A stretch of DNA of 64,000 bases from a bacterium (GCA_020444425.1 JAHLLB010000018.1:1-64000); one strand, 5' to 3'. Shown: positions 17,359 to 26,007, counted from the stretch's first letter. Numbers and translations: made by a program. The notes: generated from the letters alone by a model not told the origin.

Positions 17359-17727
17359 ATGAAACGCACTCTGCTGTTGGGTCTCATCGTTCTGGTGATT
17401 GTTTCGATGACCGGTCTTGCGGTCGCGACGGTCTGGGAAGGCCAGCTGAATCCGGGTGACTACGTACGTCAACCGATCATGAACCTCGGCATTGACGGCA
17501 ACTGCCAGTCCAAGATGTTGTGCTGGGTGCCGGTGATTGTGCCGATCCCGCACACGACGCTGGTGACATACAACAACGCCAGCTACTACTATCACGCGGC
17601 GGATCTGAGCTACGGTCAGCGCAGTGACCAGCGTGGCGTCGTCCTGCTCACCACCGCGACGCTGCACTGGTCGCTCGGCAACACCTTCACTGGAACCGGT
17701 TACTCGGACTTCGTGTTCGCGTGGTAA
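17359..17727 (+). CDS. Small secreted protein, member 2 of a tandem pair
   Basis: This 122-residue paralogue of the preceding gene has signal peptide KRTLLLGLIVLVIVSMTGLAVA and mature start TVWEGQLNPGDYV. It keeps the same Cys motif (CQSKMLC), then VPIPHTTLVTY, YYHAADLSYG, a TATLHW strand, and an FVFAW end. It lies 113 nt after member 1 with no strong terminator between, so the two are probably co-transcribed. GGAG occurs about 10 nt before ATG 17359. The shared Cys spacing (C-x5-C) suggests a disulfide or metal site. Function is unknown. Confidence 0.87.
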   Translation: MKRTLLLGLIVLVIVSMTGLAVATVWEGQLNPGDYVRQPIMNLGIDGNCQSKMLCWVPVIVPIPHTTLVTYNNASYYYHAADLSYGQRSDQRGVVLLTTATLHWSLGNTFTGTGYSDFVFAW

Positions 17728-17836
17728 ACCGATGGATTGAGCTACACTGATGGGTCAGGCGAACGTCTGGCCCGTCGGTTGTTCACTGCATCATTCGAAA
17801 ACTCGTGGACTGTCCCCGACACCTGTGAGACCGACC

Positions 17837-19831
17837 GTGAAAACCGTACGCCTGCCGCTTCTGGTATTGACCATCCTGCTCCCCACCGTCGCGTTCTGTG
17901 GAATCCTTTCCGTCCCCGGGGACGCGCCAACTCTGGCTGATGCGTATCAACGCTGCGAATCCGGAGACACGTTGCTGCTGTACGATGGCATGTACCAGAC
18001 GTCGCTCACGTTCGGAGACAAGGATCTGACGATCGCCAGCGAATACTTGTTCGATCCGGACAGCGCGTTCATCCAAAGCACCATCCTGCTGCCCGATGAG
18101 AACGCTCGTTTGTTCACGTTCGATAACACCGAACGGGTCAAGGTTGCCCTCGTCGGTTTGACGTTCCAGGAGGTGAACCTGAGCGATAGCAGCGGCGTCG
18201 ACAACGGCGGCATTGTGTATGGGGATAACCTCGACCTTACCATCGAACACTGTACTTTCAGCGGCAATCACGCGCCGTACGGGTCCTGCCTGTTCGTCAA
18301 GGACAGTCGCGTCAGGCTGCATTCCAACACTTTCATCGAAAACAGCTGCGAGGTTTTCGGTGGCGCGGTCACCTTCTACAACGTGGACATCGACATTACG
18401 CACAACCGTTTCGTGCGCAACCTGTCCAACTACTACGCCGGCGCGTTGGTGTTATCCCAGTGTTCGGGGATGGCACGCGACAACGTGTTTCTGGGAAATT
18501 ACGCCGTGTCCGGGGCGGGTGCGATTTACGCCGGCACGACAGAGGGTAGCGTCGAATCACTGCACCTGGATCACAACGCGTTTGTCGATAACGTTTCCTT
18601 GATCGGCGGCGCGGTGTACACCCTCGGCATCGACACTCTCCGCATCACTGGGAACCTGTTCCGGCACAACATGGCCACGCTGGACGAGACCCAGCTGCCG
18701 ATGGCCGGCGCGCTGTATATTGGCCCGGAAAGTGAATCGGTCGACATATCCGGCAACGAATTCCACCACAACCTCGCTCTGAACAAAGGCGGGGTCGCAG
18801 TCTTCTCGTCGGACGTCGACTTTCATGATAACCTGCTGCTGCGCAACCAGGGGAATGTGCACTACGCCCTCGCGACGCAATACGCCAACGCCAACCAAGG
18901 CATGCACGCTCGCGTATACCGCAACCTGTTCTACGAGAATTCCGAATACACGGCCGGTGTTGAGTACAGCTACGGCGCGATTTCAGCGTGCAACGAAGGC
19001 CTGCTGACTGCGTACGAAAACGACTTCTACGGCAACACGCCTTACGCCGCCGGGCTGAACCCCGAGCTGCAGGGCACACTGACCGTGAGCAACAATTATT
19101 GGGGTGATCCGTCCGGTCCGAAACATGGAATCACCAATCCGGCGGGTATGGGTGACACTGTGATGGCGGGCGTCGAAATCAAACCCTTCGCGACGGAACC
19201 CTTCACCAGCCGCTGGCTGCGTGCGCCGGAACCGTTCACGTTGGGTGTCCCGGTGGACGGCGCGTTCTTCGCGGACAGCAGCCTCACCTTTTCCTGGCAG
19301 GCCGCCGAAGACGCCACCCCGATCGACACACTGCGCTACACGCTTGAACTGTCGATGGACGCCTCGTTCGCCGACCCAATGACCTGGTCCGCCGGTACGG
19401 ACACGTTCGTCACCGTCTCCGGCCTTGAGTGGGAAAGTGTCTACCGCTGGCGGGTCATCGTGGAGGATATCTACGGCCTGCAGGCCATGTCCGGGACGCG
19501 AGCGTTGATGCTGACCGACACCGCTCAGTCAGCCGTTGACACTTCGCCCGCCGAATTGCAGATCAGCCAGCTTTACCCGAATCCCTGCGAGCAGATGGTG
19601 CGCATTGTTGCGGCAATCCCCCGTTCGGAAACGGTGAGCATTGAGGTGGTGAACCTGTCCGGGGAGGTGGTTTCAACTGTGCAGAACGGACCCTTGACCG
19701 CCGGCGAGCACAGCTTCGCCTGGCAGCCGGAGGTGGACGCGGGCGTCTACGTCGTTGTGTTACGCGCGGGAGATGAACGCGTGACGCGAAAACTGGTGCA
19801 CGTCAAGCGGGAACAGCTGGCGGCGTCGTGA
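17837..19831 (+). CDS. Secreted right-handed beta-helix protein with type IX sorting domain
   Basis: This 664-residue protein starts at GTG 17837 with signal peptide KTVRLPLLVLTILLPTVAFC. Residues about 30-440 show the pectate-lyase-like parallel beta-helix pattern: repeated HCTFSGNHAPYG, HNRFVRNLSNYYAGAL, NVFLGNYAVSG and NNYWGDPSGPK turns. Residues about 470-570 look like a fibronectin-type beta-sandwich (SLTFSWQAAED, YRWRVIVEDIYG). The C terminus is a T9SS sorting domain (LYPNPCEQMVRIVAAIP, VDAGVYVVVLRAGD), with a short basic tail. It likely binds or cleaves polysaccharide at the cell surface; no catalytic residues could be assigned. Confidence 0.88.
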   Translation: MKTVRLPLLVLTILLPTVAFCGILSVPGDAPTLADAYQRCESGDTLLLYDGMYQTSLTFGDKDLTIASEYLFDPDSAFIQSTILLPDENARLFTFDNTERVKVALVGLTFQEVNLSDSSGVDNGGIVYGDNLDLTIEHCTFSGNHAPYGSCLFVKDSRVRLHSNTFIENSCEVFGGAVTFYNVDIDITHNRFVRNLSNYYAGALVLSQCSGMARDNVFLGNYAVSGAGAIYAGTTEGSVESLHLDHNAFVDNVSLIGGAVYTLGIDTLRITGNLFRHNMATLDETQLPMAGALYIGPESESVDISGNEFHHNLALNKGGVAVFSSDVDFHDNLLLRNQGNVHYALATQYANANQGMHARVYRNLFYENSEYTAGVEYSYGAISACNEGLLTAYENDFYGNTPYAAGLNPELQGTLTVSNNYWGDPSGPKHGITNPAGMGDTVMAGVEIKPFATEPFTSRWLRAPEPFTLGVPVDGAFFADSSLTFSWQAAEDATPIDTLRYTLELSMDASFADPMTWSAGTDTFVTVSGLEWESVYRWRVIVEDIYGLQAMSGTRALMLTDTAQSAVDTSPAELQISQLYPNPCEQMVRIVAAIPRSETVSIEVVNLSGEVVSTVQNGPLTAGEHSFAWQPEVDAGVYVVVLRAGDERVTRKLVHVKREQLAAS

Positions 19832-20461
19832 TCAATTCCAGAACGTGATCACATCCTTGATCTGATCGAAGGACGTGGTGCCGAGCACGTACACGAGATA
19901 AATCACTGCCGCATACAGCGCCACCGCGATCCAGCCGCCGATTGCGCTGAGGATGATGATCAGGCCGTCCCGTTCGGTCAGCCCGATCCCGATCATAAAG
20001 ATGACTGCCGCAGGAATCGTGTTCGTCAACGGAATCGGCAGAATCATCAGCACCGCCATCGCGAGCACCAGGATGCTGATCGCCGCCTTGCCGAACCGGC
20101 TGCCCATCCACGACATGCGGGGACGAACCAGCGCTTCGGTTTTGTGCAGAAACTTGATCCCCGCGCCAAAGATCTTCTGGGCGGCGTCGTAGCTGATCGA
20201 GCGTTTCAACGCCCATTGCGGCAGGACGGGAGTCTGGCGGCCGATCATCATCTGGATCGCCAGACCGGAAATAAGCAAACCGAACGGGGTGCTGTATCCC
20301 GGTGCGGGCACTGGCAGCGCGCTGGGCAGGCTGAGGATGAACAGCAGCACGCCAAAACCACGTGTCCCCAGCGACTGGATGATCGTGCCGAGGGTAATCA
20401 CATCACTGGTTTTGTTCTCAAGCAACGCACGCAAATCGGCCGCGAGGCCCTCGACTCTCAC
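19832..20461 (-). CDS. exoD: ExoD-family membrane protein
   Basis: This 209-residue protein matches the exopolysaccharide synthesis ExoD family: a cytosolic N-terminal helix, the SLPSALPVPAPGYSTPFGL signature at about 44-62, and several C-terminal membrane segments (ISILVLAMAVLMILPIPL, GWIAVALYAAVIYLVYVLG). The biochemical role of ExoD is not established. Its GTG start overlaps the stop of the upstream pcm gene by 4 nt (GTGA, 20458-20461), indicating translational coupling. Its stop abuts the stop of the converging beta-helix gene with no spacer. Confidence 0.88.
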   Translation of the reverse strand: MRVEGLAADLRALLENKTSDVITLGTIIQSLGTRGFGVLLFILSLPSALPVPAPGYSTPFGLLISGLAIQMMIGRQTPVLPQWALKRSISYDAAQKIFGAGIKFLHKTEALVRPRMSWMGSRFGKAAISILVLAMAVLMILPIPLTNTIPAAVIFMIGIGLTERDGLIIILSAIGGWIAVALYAAVIYLVYVLGTTSFDQIKDVITFWN

Positions 20462-21108
20462 TCTTCGTCACCCTCCCAGCCGCCGCTGCCTATCAGCGGG
20501 ACAAAGACGCATCCGCCATGACTGCTGGCGTACGCCTGACCTTCCTGTTTGATCACAACCTTGAGATCCTGCACCCGCCGCGGGCCGGTGGGCAGGACCA
20601 TCCGTCCACCCTCGGCCAGCTGGTCGACCAGCCGTGTCGGGATTTCCGGCGCGCCAGCGGTGACGATGATACGGTCAAACGGCGCGAACCGTTCCCAGCC
20701 CAGCGATCCGTCCCCGAGCTTCTGTACAACGTTCGCGATGGCGTTTTCCTGGAACCGCATCTCCGCTTCCAACGCCAGCGCCTTGACACGTTCGATGGTA
20801 TAAATCCGTTTCGCCAGCTTGGCGAGAACGAATGTCTGATACCCCGTCCCGGTGCCGATCTCGAGCACCGACTCCTCACCGGTGAGCTGCAACAGCTCCG
20901 TCATCTGGGCGACGATGTACGGCTGCGAAATCGTCTGCCCGTGCCCGATGCTGAGCGCATTGTTCTCGTACGCCCGCGCGCGCAAATTCGCCGGCACGAA
21001 CAAGTGACGCTTGATCTCACGCATCGCCGCAAGGACAAGCTGGTCCTTGATCCCCTTCTCCTCGAGAAGTTCGACCATTTCCTCACGTGCGAGATGGTAG
21101 TTCAGCAT
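20458..21108 (-). CDS. pcm: Protein-L-isoaspartate O-methyltransferase
   Basis: This 216-residue enzyme methylates isoaspartyl residues in damaged proteins using SAM, starting their repair. Family landmarks are present: RHLFVPANLRARAYENNAL, GHGQTISQPYIVAQMTELL, the SAM loop VLEIGTGTGYQT, and the IIVTAGAPEIPTRLVDQL block, followed by GGRMVLPTGP. The start is ATG 21108 (MLNYHLAREEM); the longer frame adds an unlikely Arg-rich leader. It is first in a two-gene unit with exoD. Confidence 0.95.
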   Translation of the reverse strand: MLNYHLAREEMVELLEEKGIKDQLVLAAMREIKRHLFVPANLRARAYENNALSIGHGQTISQPYIVAQMTELLQLTGEESVLEIGTGTGYQTFVLAKLAKRIYTIERVKALALEAEMRFQENAIANVVQKLGDGSLGWERFAPFDRIIVTAGAPEIPTRLVDQLAEGGRMVLPTGPRRVQDLKVVIKQEGQAYASSHGGCVFVPLIGSGGWEGDEE

Positions 21109-21330
21109 CGTTGCTTTCAATCGTCGTGGCTGTGCCTGCGTGCCGGGTAAGGTAGGGTTCGCCCCCTCCTCCCGCAACGGCCTGAGACCGGCACCCCGGG
21201 CGTTCCCGGGCCGTCTCCCGGTTGCCCGGAAACACGGAACCGTGAACACCGATTCGTGGTATCTTCAGTGACGTTCAACTTGACAGGTTCACTGGTGCCA
21301 GATCGACAGGCACCTCATGGAGAATACACG

Positions 21331-22020
21331 ATGATGCTTCCGATTTTCGACTGGACGATCGTCCTGATCATCCCAGCGATTATCCTGTCCATCTGGGCGC
21401 AGAGCAAGGTGAAGAGCGCCTACAAAAAATTCAGCCAGGTTCGGTCGGGCGCAGGTCTGACCGGCAAACAGGTCGCGCGCCGTATCCTCGACAACCATGG
21501 CCTGCAGGATGTCGAAGTCGTCGAGTCACGCGGTGTGCTGAGCGATCACTACGACCCGATGAAGAAGGTGGTCGCGTTATCCTCGCACAACTACAACCAG
21601 CCGTCCGTCGCCGGACTGGCGATCGCCGCCCATGAGTGCGGCCACGCGATCCAGCACAAGCAGGAGTATTCGATGCTGCGGTTCCGTCACGCGCTGGCGA
21701 TGCCGGTGCAGGTCGGATCGTGGATGTCGTTCCCGCTGATTCTGATCGGCATCTTCATGGCGAGCCCGATGATGCTGGACGCCGGCATTGTCCTGTTCAG
21801 CCTCGTGGTCCTGTTCCACCTGGTTACGCTGCCGGTCGAGTTTGACGCCTCCCGACGGGCGATGACCATTCTGCGCACAGACGGCTACGTCGCCCCGCAG
21901 GAAGCCGATGGCGCGAAGAAAGTTCTGGACGCCGCAGCCTGGACCTATGTCGCCGCCGCCACCGCTGCGATCCTCAACCTCGTGCGGCTACTGTTGCTGC
22001 GCGGGATGATCGACGACTGA
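21331..22020 (+). CDS. Membrane zinc metallopeptidase (Zn_peptidase_2 family)
   Basis: This 229-residue integral membrane protein has N-terminal segment FDWTIVLIIPAIILSIWAQ, a cytosolic part with GLTGKQVARRILDNHGL, and the zinc motif HECGH (HExxH) in AIAAHECGHAIQHKQEYS, followed by two or three membrane segments and a final helix. The length and order fit the YugP-like neutral zinc metallopeptidases. Substrates are not known for the family. ATG 21331 has GGAG 8 nt upstream; ATG 21334 is an equal possibility. Confidence 0.92.
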   Translation: MMLPIFDWTIVLIIPAIILSIWAQSKVKSAYKKFSQVRSGAGLTGKQVARRILDNHGLQDVEVVESRGVLSDHYDPMKKVVALSSHNYNQPSVAGLAIAAHECGHAIQHKQEYSMLRFRHALAMPVQVGSWMSFPLILIGIFMASPMMLDAGIVLFSLVVLFHLVTLPVEFDASRRAMTILRTDGYVAPQEADGAKKVLDAAAWTYVAAATAAILNLVRLLLLRGMIDD

Positions 22021-22048
22021 GGAAGCAGTAGCGAGGTGTGAATCAATT

Positions 22049-22080
22049 CTATTACCACGGACTCTGGTTCGTGGTAATAG
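22049..22080. repeat. TACCACGGACT-type palindrome, copy 1
   Basis: CTATTACCACG and CGTGGTAATAG are perfect 11-bp arms around a 10-nt centre starting GACT. The core TACCACGGACT is shared with the palindrome at 62347-62370, so this is a dispersed family. Placed just after a gene, it may end or protect the transcript. Confidence 0.75.
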
Positions 22081-22081
22081 C

Positions 22082-22123
22082 AAGAACCGAGAACACTTGC
22101 TCTGTCAAGTGTCCCCGGTTCTT
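22082..22123. repeat. GGGGACACTT-family palindrome (extended form)
   Basis: Eighteen-base arms AAGAACCGAGAACACTTG and CAAGTGTCCCCGGTTCTT pair with two mismatches around CTCTGT. The AAGTGTCCCC core recurs at 22186, 33102, 44084, 44143 and 47338. Confidence 0.8.
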
Positions 22124-22185
22124 TGTCCCATACCACATGAGACACTTATTCCATTACGTGTCCCCACCTGTCTATCCCCTACCAC

Positions 22186-22214
22186 CGGGGACACTTTGAG
22201 GACAAAGTGGCCCC
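22186..22214. repeat. GGGGACACTT-family palindrome
   Basis: GGGGACACTTTG and CAAAGTGGCCCC flank AGGA. It carries the same core as the copies at 44084-44113 and 47338-47367, with one arm mismatch. Confidence 0.8.
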
Positions 22215-22232
22215 AGTTCAATCACCGCATTC

Positions 22233-22260
22233 CTCAAGCCTCATACCTCACACCTCATAC
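22233..22260. repeat. Heptanucleotide tandem array (CTCATAC type)
   Basis: Four consecutive 7-bp units CTCAAGC, CTCATAC, CTCACAC, CTCATAC. The complementary unit type (GTRTGAG) recurs at 41584-41611. Confidence 0.7.
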
Positions 22261-22387
22261 CTTTTTGAGCCACTCAAAGCCGAGTTAGGCAAACCTAGAC
22301 TCTTGACTAACTCCGTCTATCCCGTCTCCTTACCCCTCCACCCTCGCGCAAGGATGCGCATGATACAGAACAAAAATGGAGGCTACG

Positions 22388-22984
22388 ATGGCGTACACAC
22401 TTCCCGATCTGCCCTATGCCTACGACGCACTCGAACCGTGGTACGACAAGGAAACCGTCACCCTGCACCACGACAAGCACCATAACGGCTACGTCACCGC
22501 ATTGAACGCCACCCTGGACAAACTTGCTGCCGCGCGGGAATCCGGCGACATGGCGGCCGCGAACGCGCTGTCCAAGGCGCTGGCGTTCAACGGGTCCGGC
22601 CACACACTGCACAGCGTCTTCTGGACCAACATGAAGCCGAATGGCGGCGGTGAACCGGCTGGCGAGTTGATGGAGCAGATCGTCAAGGATTTCGGATCGT
22701 TCGACGGATTCAAGAAACAGTTCCTCGCCGCGACGAACACCGTCATGGGCAGCGGCTGGGGCATTCTCGGCTGGGACAAAACGCTGCAAAAACTGTTCAT
22801 CGTCGGCAGCGAAATTCACATGGACTTGACGCTGCAGGGCATGGTCCCGCTGCTGGTCTGCGACGTCTGGGAACACGCCTACTACCTGAAATACAAGAAC
22901 GTACGGCCAGACTGGACCGCGGCGTTCATGGATCATCTCGTCAACTGGGATGATGTCGCCCAGCGTTTCGCGAAGGCGAAGTGA
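22388..22984 (+). CDS. sod: Superoxide dismutase, Fe/Mn family (copy 2)
   Basis: This second 198-residue Fe/Mn SOD shares the same N terminus as copy 1 at 345-941 (MAYTLPDLPYAYDALEP) but diverges through the rest. Metal-site regions are intact: VTLHHDKHHNGYV, GSGHTLHSVFW and DVWEHAYYLKYKN. The metal-tuning position again reads His (SEIHMDL). ATG 22388 has TGGAGG upstream. It begins the block of oxidative-stress and iron genes that continues to 27195. Two divergent copies may differ in metal use or regulation. Confidence 0.96.
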   Translation: MAYTLPDLPYAYDALEPWYDKETVTLHHDKHHNGYVTALNATLDKLAAARESGDMAAANALSKALAFNGSGHTLHSVFWTNMKPNGGGEPAGELMEQIVKDFGSFDGFKKQFLAATNTVMGSGWGILGWDKTLQKLFIVGSEIHMDLTLQGMVPLLVCDVWEHAYYLKYKNVRPDWTAAFMDHLVNWDDVAQRFAKAK

Positions 22985-23022
22985 GTCGACCGGTGCCTGA
23001 AACCTTGGAACCACGATCTATT

Positions 23023-23055
23023 GCCGGCTGCAACTGGAGTTGCGGCCGGTTTTTT
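23023..23055 (+). terminator. Rho-independent terminator after SOD 2
   Basis: CCGGCTGCAACT and AGTTGCGGCCGG pair (one G-U) around GG, followed by TTTTTT. Confidence 0.93.
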
Positions 23056-23122
23056 AGCTATGATCGCCCGCCAAGCATGGCGATATTTACATAATCCATG
23101 ATTACTACCGGGATGACGTGCC

Positions 23123-24019
23123 ATGAATGAACAGGTGGTTGCACTTTTACAGAATCCGCTCCTGATGAGAATTGGGATCCTGCTGCTGCTTGGTATCGGA
23201 CTGATGGTTATCGTCCGTGTTGTCCGTGCGTCGCTATTACATCGGATCAGTGGCACCGATTCCCGTTATCGTGCACGAAAAGTCACCGATTTCATCGCCT
23301 ACCTGATCTTCATCCTGCTGATTCTGGTAGTTTTCGGCCAACAACTGCAAGGGTTAAGCGTGACCATCGGCCTCGCCGGTGCCGGTGTCGCATTTGCATT
23401 GCAAGAAGTCATCGCAAGTATTGCAGGTTGGTTTGCAATCACCTTCGCACACTTCTTCAAACCAGGCGACCGTGTGCAATTGGCCGGAATCAAGGGCGAC
23501 GTGATTGACGTTGGCGTGCTGCGCACGACGATCATGGAACTTGGTGACTGGGTGGATGGAGATTTGTACAACGGACGCGTGGTGCGTATCACCAACAGCT
23601 ACGTGTTCAAAGCCCCGGTTTTCAATTATTCTGCTGAATTCCCCTTCCTCTGGGATGAGATTACCATTCCAATCCGATTCGGTAGCGATTACGCCGCCGC
23701 TCGCAGCATCATGGAAAACGTCTTGCAAGAAATCGTGGGCGAGTATAGCGAGTTCGCCAAACGCGCCTGGCAGGAGATGATCGCGAAATTTCTGATCGAA
23801 CAAGCCCGCATCGAACCGATGATTTCCATGGTCGCAGACGAGAACTGGGTAACATTTACTCTGCGCTATGTCGTTGATTTCAAAGCACGGCGCCGGACCA
23901 AAGATCTTATTTACACACAGCTGATCGAACGAATTGAAAAGGCAAACGACGTCGCGCTTGCCTCCTCGTCCCTGGTCATCAGTGTCGATGGCGAACCGGA
24001 AAAGCAGCCACCCCATTGA
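23123..24019 (+). CDS. Small-conductance mechanosensitive channel (MscS family)
   Basis: This 298-residue inner-membrane channel opens under hypo-osmotic stress. It has membrane segments at about 15-33 (RIGILLLLGIGLMVIVRVV) and 53-70, and the pore helix GLSVTIGLAGAGVAFALQEV, followed by the signature AGWFAITFAHFFKPGDRVQ and the beta domain with IKGDVIDVGVLRTTI. The C-terminal alpha/beta domain is present (residues about 170-285). It sits between SOD 2 and the ferritin-like genes and converges on the latter; the grouping may be stress-related or accidental. Confidence 0.92.
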   Translation: MNEQVVALLQNPLLMRIGILLLLGIGLMVIVRVVRASLLHRISGTDSRYRARKVTDFIAYLIFILLILVVFGQQLQGLSVTIGLAGAGVAFALQEVIASIAGWFAITFAHFFKPGDRVQLAGIKGDVIDVGVLRTTIMELGDWVDGDLYNGRVVRITNSYVFKAPVFNYSAEFPFLWDEITIPIRFGSDYAAARSIMENVLQEIVGEYSEFAKRAWQEMIAKFLIEQARIEPMISMVADENWVTFTLRYVVDFKARRRTKDLIYTQLIERIEKANDVALASSSLVISVDGEPEKQPPH

Positions 24020-24035
24020 GATTGAAGAAAACGAA

Positions 24036-24065
24036 AAGGACTCCTTAAGTTGTTGAGGAGTCCTT
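24036..24065 (-). terminator. Rho-independent terminator for the ferritin-like genes
   Basis: AAGGACTCCT and AGGAGTCCTT form a 10-bp stem. On the minus strand it is followed by TTTTCGTTTT, so it best serves the gene ending at 24091; it may also stop the converging channel transcript. Confidence 0.8.
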
Positions 24066-24090
24066 AAGTAATAGTCGTCAGCACAGCGGC

Positions 24091-24603
24091 TTAGAACGGC
24101 GCAAACCCACCCTGCGACCAGTAGTCTTCCTTCAGGTTCTGCTGCTGACGCAACAGCGCGTCGTAGTGTTCCTTCTCCCACACCGCGAGGTCCGCGTAGA
24201 ATTCCCCGACACGGCTGCCGTCGTGTTCTTCCGACTGGGAACGGTAATACTGCTGCGAATTCAGCTCGAGCTGAATGCCGATCGCCAGCGCACTCATTTC
24301 CATGTGCGCTTCCTGCACCCGTTCCTTCAGGCTCGGCGAGAAAATCGGGTGGTCACCCTTGAGCACGTCGTGATGCGGCAGCTTGAGCGTCATATCGGGA
24401 CGCCCGGTATCCATGAAATGCTTGAACTGGTGTCGGAGGAATTTGACATGCTGCAGTTCCTCACGCGCCAGCATCGACAGCACTTCCTTGCCCTTGTTAT
24501 CCTGCGTGTTGCCAGCGGCCATCATGTAGAAATTGTGGCCGTCCCCCTCGAACTCGATGGCCTTCCGCAGGCCGTCCGTGATCTTCTGCAGCACGGGATC
24601 CAT
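24091..24603 (-). CDS. Ferritin-like (rubrerythrin-type) diiron protein A
   Basis: This 170-residue four-helix-bundle protein carries two pairs of carboxylate/His motifs expected for a diiron site: AIEFEGDGHNFY and LAREELQHVKFLRH in the first half, LELNSQQYYRSQ and VWEKEHYDALL in the second. No C-terminal rubredoxin domain is present. It resembles rubrerythrin-like peroxide-scavenging or iron-handling proteins. It is last in a minus-strand series of ferritin-like genes, 37 nt after protein B, and probably co-transcribed with it. Confidence 0.87.
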   Translation of the reverse strand: MDPVLQKITDGLRKAIEFEGDGHNFYMMAAGNTQDNKGKEVLSMLAREELQHVKFLRHQFKHFMDTGRPDMTLKLPHHDVLKGDHPIFSPSLKERVQEAHMEMSALAIGIQLELNSQQYYRSQSEEHDGSRVGEFYADLAVWEKEHYDALLRQQQNLKEDYWSQGGFAPF

Positions 24604-24640
24604 CGAAACACTCCCGGGTTCAATTCACTGGCTGATCCGC

Positions 24641-25150
24641 TCAGCCTTCCATGTCGAATTCAGCGAAGTCGAAGAAATAGCCCGTGCCGGACAACGCGTC
24701 GATCTCGGCACGTACGATCGCGACATGGCCTTCCTCGATCTCGACAAAGCGCTCGAACATCTTCTGCGCTTCGGCATCCATCTCACCAACCATTTTCTGG
24801 TAGAATTCGCTGGTCTGTTTTTCCAGCTCATGCGCCTTCTGCAGCATCTTGATCTCTTCGCCGCGATCTTCACCGGCGAGACGGCTCTGCAAATCCTTCT
24901 GCCGTTCCTCGATCACGTCCATCGGCGGAACGATGGATTCCATCTTCTCAACCTTCAACACGCCTTCCTTGCGCCACAGCTCAAGCCGGCTGTTGAGATA
25001 GTCGATATGGCCCTGTTCTTCGTCCGCGAGCAGCTTGAACACACGCTTGCCAATATCATCCGTCGCCGTTTTTTCAGCGCCGCGATAGGTGTCGCGCACA
25101 CGATTCTCGAATTCAATCGCCGTGAGGATGGCTTCTTCCACGGTGGGCAT
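24641..25150 (-). CDS. Ferritin-like (rubrerythrin-type) diiron protein B
   Basis: This 169-residue protein has the same kind of bundle: AIEFENRVRDTYR, LADEEQGHIDYL, AHELEKQTSEFY and EIEEGHVAIVRAEI provide the E...ExxH...E...ExxH pattern of a diiron site. No rubredoxin tail. ATG 25150 has GGGAGC upstream; the longer frame adds a His-rich stretch without support. It probably forms a two-gene transcript with protein A. Confidence 0.87.
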   Translation of the reverse strand: MPTVEEAILTAIEFENRVRDTYRGAEKTATDDIGKRVFKLLADEEQGHIDYLNSRLELWRKEGVLKVEKMESIVPPMDVIEERQKDLQSRLAGEDRGEEIKMLQKAHELEKQTSEFYQKMVGEMDAEAQKMFERFVEIEEGHVAIVRAEIDALSGTGYFFDFAEFDMEG

Positions 25151-25275
25151 GGTCCAGCTCCCTTTGCCGTTGATGTGATCGGGTATGCAGACGAAAACTT
25201 CGTCTGAATCTGCAAGATACAGAGGATGGTGGTGCAACGAAAGTCAATGCACCACGCGCTCTCCATCCCATCATG

Positions 25276-25305
25276 AAAACGGGGACAGGAATTTCTCCCG
25301 TCCCC
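25276..25305 (-). terminator. Rho-independent terminator of the ferritin gene
   Basis: On the minus strand GGGGACGGGAG and CCTGTCCCC form a stem around AAATT, followed by GTTTT. It lies about 24-50 nt after the ferritin stop. Confidence 0.8.
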
Positions 25306-25328
25306 ATTGGATCAACAACCGGAATGTC

Positions 25329-25832
25329 TTAGTGACCGGACTGCGCGCGACCCGCGACCTCACGGTCGAGGAAGAACAGGCCCGGCGCGAAATCGCCAAC
25401 CTGCTTCAGGCGCTGCACGATCTCATCGACCAGCGCTTCCTCTTCAACCTGCTCAGTGACAAACCACTGCAGGAAGGCTTCCGTCGCCTTGTCTTTCTCC
25501 TTACTGGCAAGGTCAACCAGGTCATGGATACGCTTGGTGACGGCGAGCTCATGCTTGAACGCCGTCTCCATCGCGTCGAGCGCGGAGTCATACTTCGCCT
25601 TCGGCTTCTTCAACGCGCCGAATTCCGCTTCCGACATGCGCTCAAACACGTAGTCGTAAAACTTCTGCGCATGCTGCATTTCCTCGATGCCGTGCATCTT
25701 CATGAACGACGCGAACCCTTCCAGGTTCTGCGCCTTGTACCACGCCGACATCGCGAAATATTCATAAGCCGATTGCAATTCAAACGTCATCTGAGCGTTG
25801 AGCGCATCACGCATCTTTGCTGACAGAACCAT
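25329..25832 (-). CDS. ftnA: Ferritin
   Basis: This 167-residue classical non-haem ferritin stores iron as a ferric mineral in a 24-mer shell. Ferroxidase and helix landmarks are present: MTFELQSAYEYFAMSAWY (helix A), HGIEEMQHAQKFYDYVFER (helix B), FKHELAVTKRIHDLVDLA (helix C) and FVTEQVEEEALVDEIVQRL (helix D). The start is ATG 25832 with GGAGG 9 nt upstream. Terminators on both sides suggest its own transcript within the PerR-linked group. Confidence 0.95.
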   Translation of the reverse strand: MVLSAKMRDALNAQMTFELQSAYEYFAMSAWYKAQNLEGFASFMKMHGIEEMQHAQKFYDYVFERMSEAEFGALKKPKAKYDSALDAMETAFKHELAVTKRIHDLVDLASKEKDKATEAFLQWFVTEQVEEEALVDEIVQRLKQVGDFAPGLFFLDREVAGRAQSGH

Positions 25833-25948
25833 CGTGAACATCCTCCGTTTCGGTGTTACTTCGCGCGCCATTGCCAAAGCAACCGCGCTGTTATCTTGTG
25901 TTTGGTGTTTCCACGTATCAGGAGAGTGAGTGTTTCCAACGAACGAGC

Positions 25949-25977
25949 AAAAAAAAAAGGCAGCGTCAAGCGCTGCC
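25949..25977 (-). terminator. Rho-independent terminator of ferritin-like protein D
   Basis: GGCAGCG and CGCTGCC form a 7-bp stem around CTTGA on the minus strand, followed by a run of ten T (the A-run at 25949-25958). Confidence 0.92.
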
Positions 25978-26007
25978 CCGAAATCCGGTGAAACTGTCAT
26001 CCGACGA

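Larger units (their letters stand above)
22021..22387. other. Repeat-rich intergenic region
   Basis: No gene lies here. It contains at least three palindromes (22049-22080, 22082-22123, 22186-22214) and a 7-bp tandem array (22233-22260), each listed separately. Confidence 0.8.
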
